DNA from: Paracyclopina nana | Lineage: Eukaryota > Arthropoda > Copepoda > Cyclopoida > Cyclopettidae | Length of the DNA: 64,000 nucleotides | Assembly (NCBI GenBank): GCA_019096065.1 | Contig: JAGUCH010000002.1 | Location: 10,986,501-11,050,500 of the forward strand | Reading direction: 5' to 3' | Shown here: piece by piece, positions 10,392 through 19,598 of the stretch | Layout of the letters: every line of letters starts with the position of its first letter | How positions within the stretch are numbered: the stretch's first letter is position 1 | Notes under the pieces: model-generated | What the model saw: the letters and a program-made list of their open reading frames with translations, nothing else | Databases searched by the model: none | Told to the model about the DNA's origin: nothing | Translations under genes and position numbers: made by a program

Positions 10392-10852
10392 GTTTTGTGG
10401 CGTTTACCGAGTCGACGACTGCTCTCCGCTGTCTCTTACCGTACTCGGTTTCCGAAGAGCAGGCGCAGTGCCTCTTCACAGAGCCACATCGTGACTTGGC
10501 CGTGGAACGGACTCTCCGACACACCTACGGCCTCTTCTCCGCACTTGTCGGCATTGTCATCATACACGCTGCCATTTTTGCCCATTACCGGCCGATCGTC
10601 AATATTGCCCTCATTGTCGTTTCTGTCAAAGTACTTTTCCTACTGGCAGAAACGTTCGTTTTTGGCAGCATTGCTAGCGGCCAACACCTCATTTTCCCAC
10701 TTGTCACTGGATTTGTCACCATCGCTGCCACCCTGTTGCTCCCTCTCGTTACCGGTGATGCGGTATTTTCGGGCGGAGAGAAAAATGACTGTGATGAAAG
10801 CAGCGAGCTCGCTAAACAGACAAGAAGGCTACGTAAGACCAAGAGAACCTAA
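10358..10852 (+). CDS. ERG28: ERG28 homologue, sterol-synthesis scaffold membrane protein
   Basis: Small ER membrane protein that in yeast tethers the C-4 demethylation enzymes. In arthropods, which do not make sterols de novo, its role must differ. Single exon, 164 residues. Four hydrophobic segments are visible: GLLSFVAF, TYGLFSALVGIVIIHAAIF, IVNIALIVVSVKVLFLLAE and LIFPLVTGFVTIAATLLLPL. Family marks are ERTLRHTYGLFS and LAETFVFGS. The basic tail KQTRRLRKTKRT resembles an ER-retention-like end. The stop codon is 15 bp before the DENND6 start. Identification rests on the short motifs and topology. Confidence 0.78.
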   Translation: MDVLFAIRGLLSFVAFTESTTALRCLLPYSVSEEQAQCLFTEPHRDLAVERTLRHTYGLFSALVGIVIIHAAIFAHYRPIVNIALIVVSVKVLFLLAETFVFGSIASGQHLIFPLVTGFVTIAATLLLPLVTGDAVFSGGEKNDCDESSELAKQTRRLRKTKRT

Positions 10853-10867
10853 TCATCACGTGTAGCC

Positions 10868-12916
10868 ATGGATGACTTGAAGAGTCTAGAAATCAGCATC
10901 CTTCAGGGTGCTCCACTTCTCCCTTGGGACAGGCTCAGGTATTATTCAATCTCCGATTAGCGCCTGCAGTCCATAAAAAATCTTTTATTTTTTACAGCGC
11001 ATGGGTTCATGGCATTTGCGTTGTGACTTTTGACCTTGAGCTTGGTCAAGCCATCGAGCGGATTTATCCCGACCACGTGACTCTTTCAGACACTGATAAA
11101 ACCAATATTTGTTACCTTGCGTTCCCTGACTCGAATTCTGGCGTCTTGGGGGATTCGCAGTTTCACTTTCGGATTCGCCTGTCTAATGAAACGGTGAAGC
11201 CAACCGGTCATCTCGCTCCGAGCAACCGAGTCCACTCCGAGTTCAATCGGCGGTGCCCAGGAAGCATTGCTTTCGACCCCAAGTACCTGTTTGGCTACGT
11301 CTACTTTCGACAGGTCAAAGACGCCACCGTGAGGCGGGGCTACTACCAAAAGTCTGTAATTTTGCTCTCAAAGCTGCCCTTGGTGACGTTGTTTCCGCAA
11401 ATAACCTCGGTTGTCGCTCGTAAGTTCTTCGAGTTGGGCGAGGTGGCTTTGGAAGCTGCGGCTAAAGGTAAACACGACAACAGCATTTTTTGTAGTTCTG
11501 TGATGCATCCTTCAACTTTTTGCAGACATTGACTCATGGCCGTTACCAGCCCCTGGCCATTCCGTAGAGCTTCCCTTGATGGGCCATCTGTTCCAATTGA
11601 CTATACCATCCCTGTCCACACGTAGCGTGGAATCGGGATGCGAGACAGTGGCCCTTGCTCCAAGTCACGGAGATCTTCTCCCTGCCTTTGAGTACGTCGA
11701 TCTCTTCATATGCCTCCTGCCCGTGATTGAACATGCTCATGCCCTATGGGAGCTCATTCTGACTGCGGAGCCCTTGGTGGTGATGGCGTCCAACCCGTCC
11801 TTCTGCTCTGCTACCGTGCAGTACTTGACCACCCTGATATATCCGCTTAACTACGCTGCTGACTACCGACCTTTCTATACTATTCATGATAGTGACTTCA
11901 AAGAAATTACTGCTTCCAACGCGTCCACCTCTGCTCCTCTGCCAAACATAATGCTTGGCGTTACGAATCCCTTCTTTGGAAAAGCTCTCAAGCATTGGCC
12001 TCACATAGTGAAGTTGGGTGATTCGAGTACCCTGAACTGCCTCCTCAAGTCGCCCTCCAAGTCGGGTAGCAGTGAAAGCAAGCAGAAGGGCATGTCCAAA
12101 TTCAAGCTGGATTCGAAAGCCGGGCTGTATTCATCCATGAAGACCTTTTTGGATAAAGACAAGGCCATTGTGAAACGGGTGCAAAAAGGCGTTCAGCTCA
12201 AGCGGCCAAATGCAGTTCAATCTGCTCTGATTAGACGGCACTTTTTGGAGCTCACTCAGACATTCATGATTCCTTTGGAACGATACTTGGCCAGCTTGAT
12301 GCCTCTCGCCAGAAACATATCTCCGTATCGTGCTGCCCCCAAGGTGAAACCATTCAATCCCGACGACTTTTTCAGCTCCTTGGAGAACTGTGGGCCTCAG
12401 CTTACCTCCACTGTGAAAGGTGATTGGGAAGGGTTGTATCGCAGATTTTTCAAGAGTCCCAACTTTGTGTGTTGGTACAATCAACGACATCGCGAGGTCG
12501 CCCAGAAGCTGCAAATTCTGCACTTGGAGTCTCTCGCCGAGTCCAAAATTGAGGTAGTAATCTCCATTTTGATTTATCGGATTATCATAGCTAAGTCGTT
12601 TTTTCAGAATTGGATAGCTGACAAAGAAGAAGTTCAGCTGGTTGATATGGTACTACGCATTCGCAATAAGCTTGCAGAAGCAGCGGACCAAAACTTACCC
12701 CTACCTGACATAGTGAGTGAACAGCTGAACAAGCACGTGGACACCATTCTGAGCAAGCTACCTCCTGACCTTCAGCTGGTGCTACAAAAGGACACTATCA
12801 GCAGGAACGGAGAGGACATGTCCACCATACCGGTGAACGACCAACATGATATTCAGATGGAATCTTTTGAGTCACAACAACCCTCCGATTTGCCAATCGC
12901 AAAGGTGAACAAATAA
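10868..12916 (+). CDS. DENND6: DENN domain protein 6 (Rab14 GEF)
   Basis: Guanine nucleotide exchange factor for Rab14 in vertebrates, acting on recycling endosomes and in cadherin shedding. Exons 10868-10938, 10998-11467, 11526-12553 and 12608-12916 join in phases 2, 1 and 0 to give 625 residues (human DENND6A is about 608). Nearly every block of the family is readable: LPWDR|SAWVHGICVVTFDLELGQ (spanning junction 1), TNICYLAFPDSNSGVLGD, YGYVYFRQV-like GYVYFRQV, EPLVVMA, RPFYTIHDSDFKE, ILGVTNPFF, KALKHWPHI, QKGVQLKRPNAVQSALIRR, LTQTFMIPLERYLASLMPL and KSPNFVCWYNQR. Intron 3 is 54 bp, in frame and stop-free. The family and paralogue group (6A/6B) are secure. Confidence 0.95.
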
Positions 12917-12917
12917 A
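12912..12917 (+). terminator. poly(A) signal overlapping the DENND6 stop codon
   Basis: AATAAA at 12912-12917 contains the TAA stop (12914-12916). If used, the 3'UTR would be only about 10-30 nt; a later signal may be used instead. The following 250 bp to 13169 lie between convergent genes and hold nothing else recognised. Confidence 0.35.
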
Positions 12918-13169
12918 GTATTTTTGAATGTTACTTCTGATGTTCCCGGTGAGTGGACTATAAACAATCATCATAAAATATCTACAGTCATGATATGCAA
13001 CAAGCATAACGTGCATATTTGTGTATTTCATTCCTAGTGCCATGCGTTGAGAGCTTTCGGCCTTATTTTATGAGAAAAATTCCAGCCTTTGCATTTGCAC
13101 TTCTTTCTATCTTTCAAAGCAGTTAGACTATGTTCAGTTTTCTTCTAAAAACTCCATTTTGTGTCTTAC

Positions 13170-15753
13170 TTAAGCTGATGCGATTGACTGATTGTGCAAT
13201 TGAAGTTGACGTTCCAACATATCTTTGGTGTCCACGCTTTTCATGTAAATGTCTCTGTAATTTAGCTCCAGAGCCTCGCTTGATTTGTAAACATCCACGA
13301 CTTTTCTGTAAGCATCAATTGCTTCTTTGGCAAATCCCATTTGCTCGTCTTTATTTGGTGAAAAAAGTTTGGTGTAAAACTGGCCAATTGAAAAAAGTGT
13401 CTCGATCTTGGCGTTTATGTCAATGTTGGATATTTCCAAAATTCGTAAATTAGCGCTGATTCCGCTTGTGCCATAGAAAGCCATTTTCTGAATCAGTTTT
13501 GCATCGGTTTGCCCTCCAGACCTTTCGAAAAGCTTTGTCTTGCAAATAAGCATGTCAAAGCAAACTGTGCGTAGCTTTGTTAATGCCTCAAGGCTCGGGT
13601 TGCCTTCCAGTGGCTGACATTTCTGGGCAATTGCAAATTTTCGTCTATGCCATTTTGACTGTCGATCCCACTTGTTCTGCCTTAAGCGAAGCTCATCAAA
13701 GTAACGCAATGGCTCTATCAATTCTTCTTTCACATCATCGTTCAGTGGCAACGAGCTAATTGCCAAATAACAAGCTTTCACCTCTTCGTAGTATTTGTTG
13801 GGCTCTGCCAAAGGTGCTGCAATTTTCCAAGAATTTGCTGCAAATTTGGTTGGCAACTCATCTTCAATCATATAGTCTAATTCGGTGATAATTTCCATGA
13901 ATTTAGACTCGCCTTTTGACGAAGACGATATTGCTGTTCTCAACTGATGCCGCCACACGGCTTGCTTTAGAACAGATAGTACCAACAAAACCCAACAGTC
14001 ATTCACCTCAGAGACAACGTTGGGATATTTGTATAAGTTCGCTAGGAAATGTGGCCAAGTTAGCACATAGCGAAATTAAATAACAAAGCAAGGAAGGTAC
14101 TTTGGCAAAATAATAAATATATAAAATATTTTAAATAAAGTAATTTAGGAATTATAAATATGTGTTCAGGCAAAATGCAATATGCTGTGTATGCCTCTTT
14201 GACCCTATCCCCATTGCCCTATAATGGACATTTGCACCTCTCCAATTTGCCCCTTTGTACGCTTGGAGAGGGGCAAATTTGCCCCTTTGGATGTTTAAAA
14301 GAGTGAGGCAAATGTCCAAAAAGGCAACCGGGATTGGGCATAACGGACAGGAGCGAACAGCAAGGGGAGCCAGTACTTTGATCTAAAAAGGGGTCCGTTT
14401 TAAAATCTACATGTTAAGGTCAAGTGGCGTCTACTGGCGTCGTTTTAAGGTCTATGTTGGAATATCTTTACCTGAGAACTTTGATCTACACACCTGTGTA
14501 TTTCTTGTAATAGCTTGGTTTTATCTAGCGTCAGCTGATTATGAGCAAGAAAACATGCATTAAAAAGGCCTCTTGGCAAAGTCTTCTGAGATATTTCTTA
14601 ACATTCAATAATTTTTTTCAATGATAACTTTTGCTAATAGAGTGTCTTACAAACAAAATGTGAGAAAATTGGGTTAAAGTTGCTCAAACCCAATTCAATA
14701 ATATGTAAGGACAGACTAAACCAAAGTAAGGTTTGAAGGTTAGCCCTTTTATGTAAGACTGTTTTCATAAGTTATGACTGAAATAGTCGTTTCAGATAAA
14801 CATGGCATTAAAACAGATCATAGTAGATCTTAAGACAGACGCCAATAGACTTTAAAACACAGGTACAAAATTGTCTCCAGCTACTCAGCCTTAGATCTTA
14901 AAAATATGGTCGTAGATCGTAAAACGCAAACACCCTGTAGATCTTAATACGTATATCAAAGTACTGTTTCCCACAGCAAGAGGCAAACGGCGAGGGGCGC
15001 AAGGGACGCAACCGTATATCCATGTGATTTGAAGGGCTGCAAATGTGCTACTCTTGTTCACTTTCCTATGGTTTCGGTGATGAGGAGAATATTTTTGGCC
15101 AATGAAAACTTGTGGTACTGCTCACTGTTACATAGGTGATTTGCTAAATTGATAGCATTTGCAGCCCATACTTCAGTCGGCAATGATTGAAACCTATAGT
15201 CAATCTTCAGTTCTAAATATTTCATATCAACTTCATCGATGCCATCCATGATAAGTTTACCATAGATCACACAAGTTTCCAAGATTTCTTGCCTTTCCGT
15301 GCGGCTCGTTTTGCACATTTTCTTTTGCGCGAAGCATTCATGCATGGTCCATAATTCAAGATTCGGTCTTAAAGCTGAGAATAGTCGAGCTAATGTCTTA
15401 ACCTCATTCTCAGTTAGCAATTGATTTGTGGCAGATTGATTTGTACCATTGATGACTTCTTTGTAAATGTTGAAATAAAGCAAGCAGCAATTGAGCTGGA
15501 ATGGCGTATGGCTAAGAATTTCTCTTATGGTTTCAATGCTCCCATCATTGTGATGCTTAAATAGCAACCAATGTGAGGCAACCCCTTTAAAACCAAGGCA
15601 TGATTTCCGCTGAGTGAGGTATCTCCTTGCGTCAGAGCTTGAAAAGAACAGTGATATAAGATTAGTATCCATACCGATAAGACATCTTTTAATCAAAATA
15701 ATTCACCTCACTCTTGTTAGACTGTCAAAAGTTTGCTTCGACATTAACTCCAT
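13170..15753 (-). CDS. KIFBP-like: KIF-binding-protein-like (KBP/KIFBP) gene, model incomplete
   Basis: Tetratricopeptide-like helical protein related to KBP, which binds and inhibits kinesin motor domains. Exons found: 15753-15707 (MELMSKQTFDSLTRV), 15637-15062 and 14041-13170. Matches to human KBP as I recall it include LPTEVWAANAINLANHLC against HPIEWAINAATLSQ, then TETIGK, then the RRKFAIAQ...LEG block against KRRIAMLEPL. The carboxy end DVYKSSEALEL...SVDTKDMLERQLQ is also similar. About 500 residues are found, against 621 in human, with a short amino terminus. Exon 2 ends in phase 2 while the last exon accepts phase 1, and direct joining gives an immediate stop, so a small exon is missing from my model or the gene is damaged. 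The 1,020-bp intron between them carries a 596-bp inverted-repeat element. Confidence 0.6.
14226..14316. repeat. nested hairpin in the KIFBP-like intron
   Basis: Outer arms GGACATTTGC and GCAAATGTCC enclose an inner CTCTCCAA/TTGGAGAG pair around repeated TTTGCCCCTTTG. Non-coding; unrelated to the larger element 55 bp away as far as I can see. Confidence 0.5.
14371..14966. mobile_element. 596-bp terminal-inverted-repeat element in the KIFBP-like intron
   Basis: Ends are CAGTACTTTGAT and its exact complement. The interior repeats variants of TAGATCTTAAAAC in both orientations (about 14400, 14450, 14820, 14850, 14890, 14910 and 14935). No long reading frame, so a non-autonomous element. No clear target duplication in the flanks. 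Confidence 0.6.
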
Positions 15754-15851
15754 GTTACTGAGTGAACTAACTGAAAATGTTATATTCCATGTCAGCTACC
15801 TAGCTAATATACGCGAACATGCTAAAGAGCTATCAATTTCATAACTTATTC

Positions 15852-16917
15852 TTATATGTCAGATGTAGAGACGTTCATGCCAATTGGTGACGTCACGCCA
15901 TCTTTCCCTTCCCTTTCAGTCTTCTCCGGCTTGCGCTTTTTCGTTGAAGATAAAAGATCTTCTTTTAATTGAGAGCTTGGGCCTTCATTCTTTTCCTTGT
16001 GCTTGTGCACTGTTTTGGGTGCTGGGGTTTTGTCCGATTTTTGAGGTGGGATCAGAGCTGTAAACGCTTCGGGCTTTGACATGTAGAGGTGCGCCAGCTC
16101 TTGAGCTTCAACCATCTTGTCAGTTCGACTCTTAGGCAGCCTCGCTTTCATTTTCCAAATCTGTCTGAACAATGGCAGCGTCAGACCCACGACCCACTAA
16201 GTTTTTGGAAACTCTTTCTTACGAGCTCGCAAAAAAATAAACGCTAAGCTCAACTTACAATCAGGCCAATGATGTTCAACATTTGGCTGGCTACGTTGAC
16301 GATCAATACTGCTGCAGCAGCTCCAAATTCCGACTTGTGCTTTTCAATTCTCGAGAGGAAATCGGTAAGAACATCTGTGACCGATGGTGGATTGATGAAT
16401 TCCGTGTTGCCATCGCTGTCGAGAAAGCTGCCTGGGATGAAATTGCTAGGAGAAACAAAATGCTCAGGAAATGCCTAGTCGTGTTACGATCAATTTTACA
16501 TACGGATCATCCAATGTATTCGGTTTAAACGTTGCCGTAGCAGTTTCATTCAGGCTTCTGTGAAAGCAAATTGAAAAAATAAAACAATTAAAAGCCCTCA
16601 GAGCATTTTCAAACTTACGCATCCTCCGAAATGACTGATGAATTGCCAGTCGCTTCTCGAAATCCTGAAGCGGCTTTCTTAAAAATAGCACCGCTACTGC
16701 TCGAATTAGCTCTACTTTTGAAGCTACCGCCTCCTAAAATTCCCTCGATAATTTCCTTTTCACTCAAGTCTATTGGCACTGGATTGGCTGCTCCAATACC
16801 GCCACTCCTTTGATGAGAGTGCTGCCAAATGATATCTTTGATGGGCCTGGCAGGAACGCAGCCGCTCACGCAAGTCACTGTCACACCAAAGAAGATAAGG
16901 GTAGACCCAAAATTCAT
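15852..16917 (-). CDS. unrecognised secretory-pathway single-pass membrane protein
   Basis: Four exons, 16917-16619, 16557-16504, 16445-16259 and 16196-15852, join in phases 2, 2 and 0 to give 294 residues. ATG 16917 opens a good signal peptide (MNFGSTLIFFGVTVTCVSG, cleavage near CVPA). The luminal part is Ser- and Gly-rich with NSS, NET and similar glycosylation sequons. One membrane span follows (AAAAVLIVNVASQMLNIIGL and the next WVVGLTLPLF, across the last junction). The cytoplasmic tail is strongly basic (KMKARLPKSR) and then Lys/Glu-rich. I do not recognise the family. It lies 62 bp after the PCCA stop and 98 bp before the KIFBP-like start, all on one strand. Introns are 46-62 bp. The structure is well supported; the function is not. 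Confidence 0.75.
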
Positions 16918-16963
16918 GACGGCTTTGACCCACGACAATTTAACGTAAAAAACTCTCAGATGA

Positions 16964-16969
16964 TTTATT
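16964..16969 (-). terminator. poly(A) signal of PCCA
   Basis: AATAAA on the reverse strand, 10 bp after the PCCA stop and about 46 bp before the start codon of the next gene. The two transcription units are therefore nearly contiguous. Confidence 0.5.
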
Positions 16970-16979
16970 TATGAAAACG

Positions 16980-19231
16980 TCACTCCAACTCTACGAGTAC
17001 TTGGTCAGCTTGAACAGTTGCACCAGGCTTCACGTGAACCGCTTTCACCTTTCCAGTGGAGCCAATTTTCAAGGAGTTTTGCATTTTCATAGCCTCCAGC
17101 ACACAGCATTCAGCACCCTCGCCAATTGTCTGTCCTACCTCAACGGAGACAGATTTGACAGTGCCAGGCATTGGAGCAATGATGACCTTAGACTCGTCAA
17201 TTTTCGGCTTCTCTTTCATATGCTGCTTGTACTTGGCCACTCTTTCGGGAATCACACCCACATCGAGAGCAGTGCCCTTGAACCGAATCCTAAACAGGCC
17301 AGAAAAGGTCTTGTTCACCAATTGGATTGTATGAGTTTCTCCATTGGCTGTGACCTTTGACACCTTTTCCCAAGTGGAGAAATTGTCAGCCAAGGTGATT
17401 ACGCGACCGTCTCCTAATTTGACTGAGTAATTCCCTTGAGAATCAGACATGATTGACAAAGGAACTTCTGCATCCTTGAGCGTAACAACCAAGTCCCAAG
17501 ATGAAATTGGATGAGCATTGCCATCCCTCAGTTTGAGCTCTTCTTGCACATAATAAGCAGCAGCCGTGGAGGCCAAAAAGTCGATGTCAGCCTGGGAGAG
17601 TTTTACTCCTTGGAAGCCACTTGGATACACTTCGTTCAAATAATTGGTGGTAAAAGTTCCCGAGAGGAAAGTTTGCTCAGTCAAAATGTCTCTAAGCAGA
17701 GGGATATTGTGAGTGACGCCTCTGATGACATACTCATCAAGGGCAGCCACTGATGTATCGATAGCCTCTTGCCTCGTCTTCCCATATGCAGTCAATTTGC
17801 AAATCATTGGGTCGTAGTACATGCTGATTTCAGAGCCTTCGTCAATGCCAGAGTCGCACCTGACGCCATCAATATCAGAGGGCTCCCGGTACCCGTGAAG
17901 TCGGCCAATGGAAGGCATTCCAAAGTTTTTGAAAGGGTCCTCAGCATAGATTCGGCTTTCCATAGCCCATCCGTTGATGCCAATGTCCTCTTGCCTTAGC
18001 TTCAACTTGTGCCCGTAAGCGGAGCGGATCATCTGGTGGACAAGATCGACTCCTGTGATGCACTCAGTGATGGGATGCTCCACTTGCAGCCTTGTGTTCA
18101 TTTCAAGGAAGTAAAAGTTCTTCTTGTCGTCCATCAGAAACTCGACGGTGCCAGCAGAGTCATATCCAATGGCTTTGGCAAGAGCTACAGCTTGTTCGCC
18201 CATGGCACGTCTAGTTTCCGGGTCGAGAAATGGGCTCGGGGCTTCTTCGATGACCTTCTGATTGCGCCTCTGAATGGAGCACTCCCTTTCATTTAGGTAG
18301 ATCACGTTGCCATGTTTGTCTCCCAAGACTTGAATTTCCACATGACGAGGCTTGTTCACAAACTTCTCAATCAACATTCTATCATCACCAAAACTGGATG
18401 CGCCTTCCTCACTGCAAAGTAGAAATGCTTCCCTGGCCTCTTTGTCATTGTTGGCAACCCTCATACCTTTTCCACCACCTCCGGCAGAGGCCTAAAAAAC
18501 CTCAAATAAGTGCAACAAGCAACTCGTTTTTAGAGCTTATTGAAACTAACCTTGATCATGACAGGATAGCCAATTTCATTGGCAAGTTGAACGCAGTGAT
18601 CGGCATTTTCGACGACTCCGTCAAAGCCTGGAATGCCATTCACTTTTGCCTTGGTGGCAAGGCGCTTGCTGGCCAACTTGTCACCCATGTCCCGGATGGC
18701 AAGCGAATTAGGTCCGATGAACGTGACCTTCTCCCTTTCAAGCTCAGCCACAAAGGTGGTATTCTCAGACAAGAATCCGTAGCCAGGATGGACAGCCTCG
18801 GCTCCAGTCTGCTTGACAGCGTCCAGTATCTTCTCCATGACTAGGTATGACTCTCTGGCTGGAGGAGGGCCAATCAGTACAGACTCATCTGCCATCCTGA
18901 CAAAGAGCGACCTCGCGTCAGCCTCGGAGTACACGGCCACTGTCTTGATGCCCATCTTGCGAGCGGTTCGGATGACACGGCAAGCAATTTCTCCGCGATT
19001 GGCAATGAGGAGTTTGCCAAAGGTGGGCTCTGAATGATCGATAGGACAAGCATGGTAGATTTCCTCCCATTTTTCAGCCCTGACAGTCGACAGCGCGACT
19101 CGGCCTGTCAGTGGAATGGCATTCAAAAAGCGAGAGCCAGAGAACGCTCTTAACCTAGAAGAACGAAAAGCAACGATGCTAGGCACGATCACATGATTTT
19201 GAGGCCCGAAATGCACTTACAAAACAGACAT
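16980..19231 (-). CDS. PCCA: propionyl-CoA carboxylase alpha subunit, mitochondrial
   Basis: Biotin-dependent carboxylase subunit of the mitochondrial matrix that, with PCCB, turns propionyl-CoA into methylmalonyl-CoA. Exons 19231-19221, 19154-18551 and 18491-16980 join in phases 2 and 0 to give 708 residues (human about 728). The first coding exon is only 11 nt (MSV plus two bases), completed by a presequence [19 protein letters not shown]. The biotin carboxylase domain shows [20 protein letters not shown], the ATP loop [12 protein letters not shown] (just after junction 2), [28 protein letters not shown] and [12 protein letters not shown]. The biotinyl domain ends the protein with EAMKM around residue 675, the biotinylated lysine site. 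PCCA rather than MCC or PC is chosen from SFGDDR, the length and the central BT domain. Confidence 0.96.
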
Positions 19232-19518
19232 GTTACTTAGCTCCCCAAGTTTGTTGATTTTCTGCCTTATTACGTCACAACGTATACAGCCTACAGCGCT
19301 GCGCAGTGAGATTTCGCGTTTTTCAACTCAAGTTTAGAGCCAAAATAACTGGCTACTTATGTGCACTCAATGAAGGAACCGAATTTTGAGGCTGACCTTA
19401 TTGCCCGAGACTCAGCTTTTAAAGATTTTATTATTTACCGGAATAGCGGAATATGTTAGTAAAAGCTTAGCAAAACCTCGTAATAAAAAAAGCTTTTAAC
19501 ATTGAAAGCCAAAAAGTA

Positions 19519-19524
19519 TTTATT
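19519..19524 (-). terminator. poly(A) signal of alpha-spectrin
   Basis: AATAAA on the reverse strand, 75 bp after the spectrin stop codon. The stretch to the PCCA start at 19231 (about 290 bp) holds no other gene. Confidence 0.65.
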
Positions 19525-19598
19525 GAAAGCGGAAATTTTTTGATAACCAAATGATCCGAATACATAGGAGAAACAGAAAATAGGAAGCCAAAAATTGG

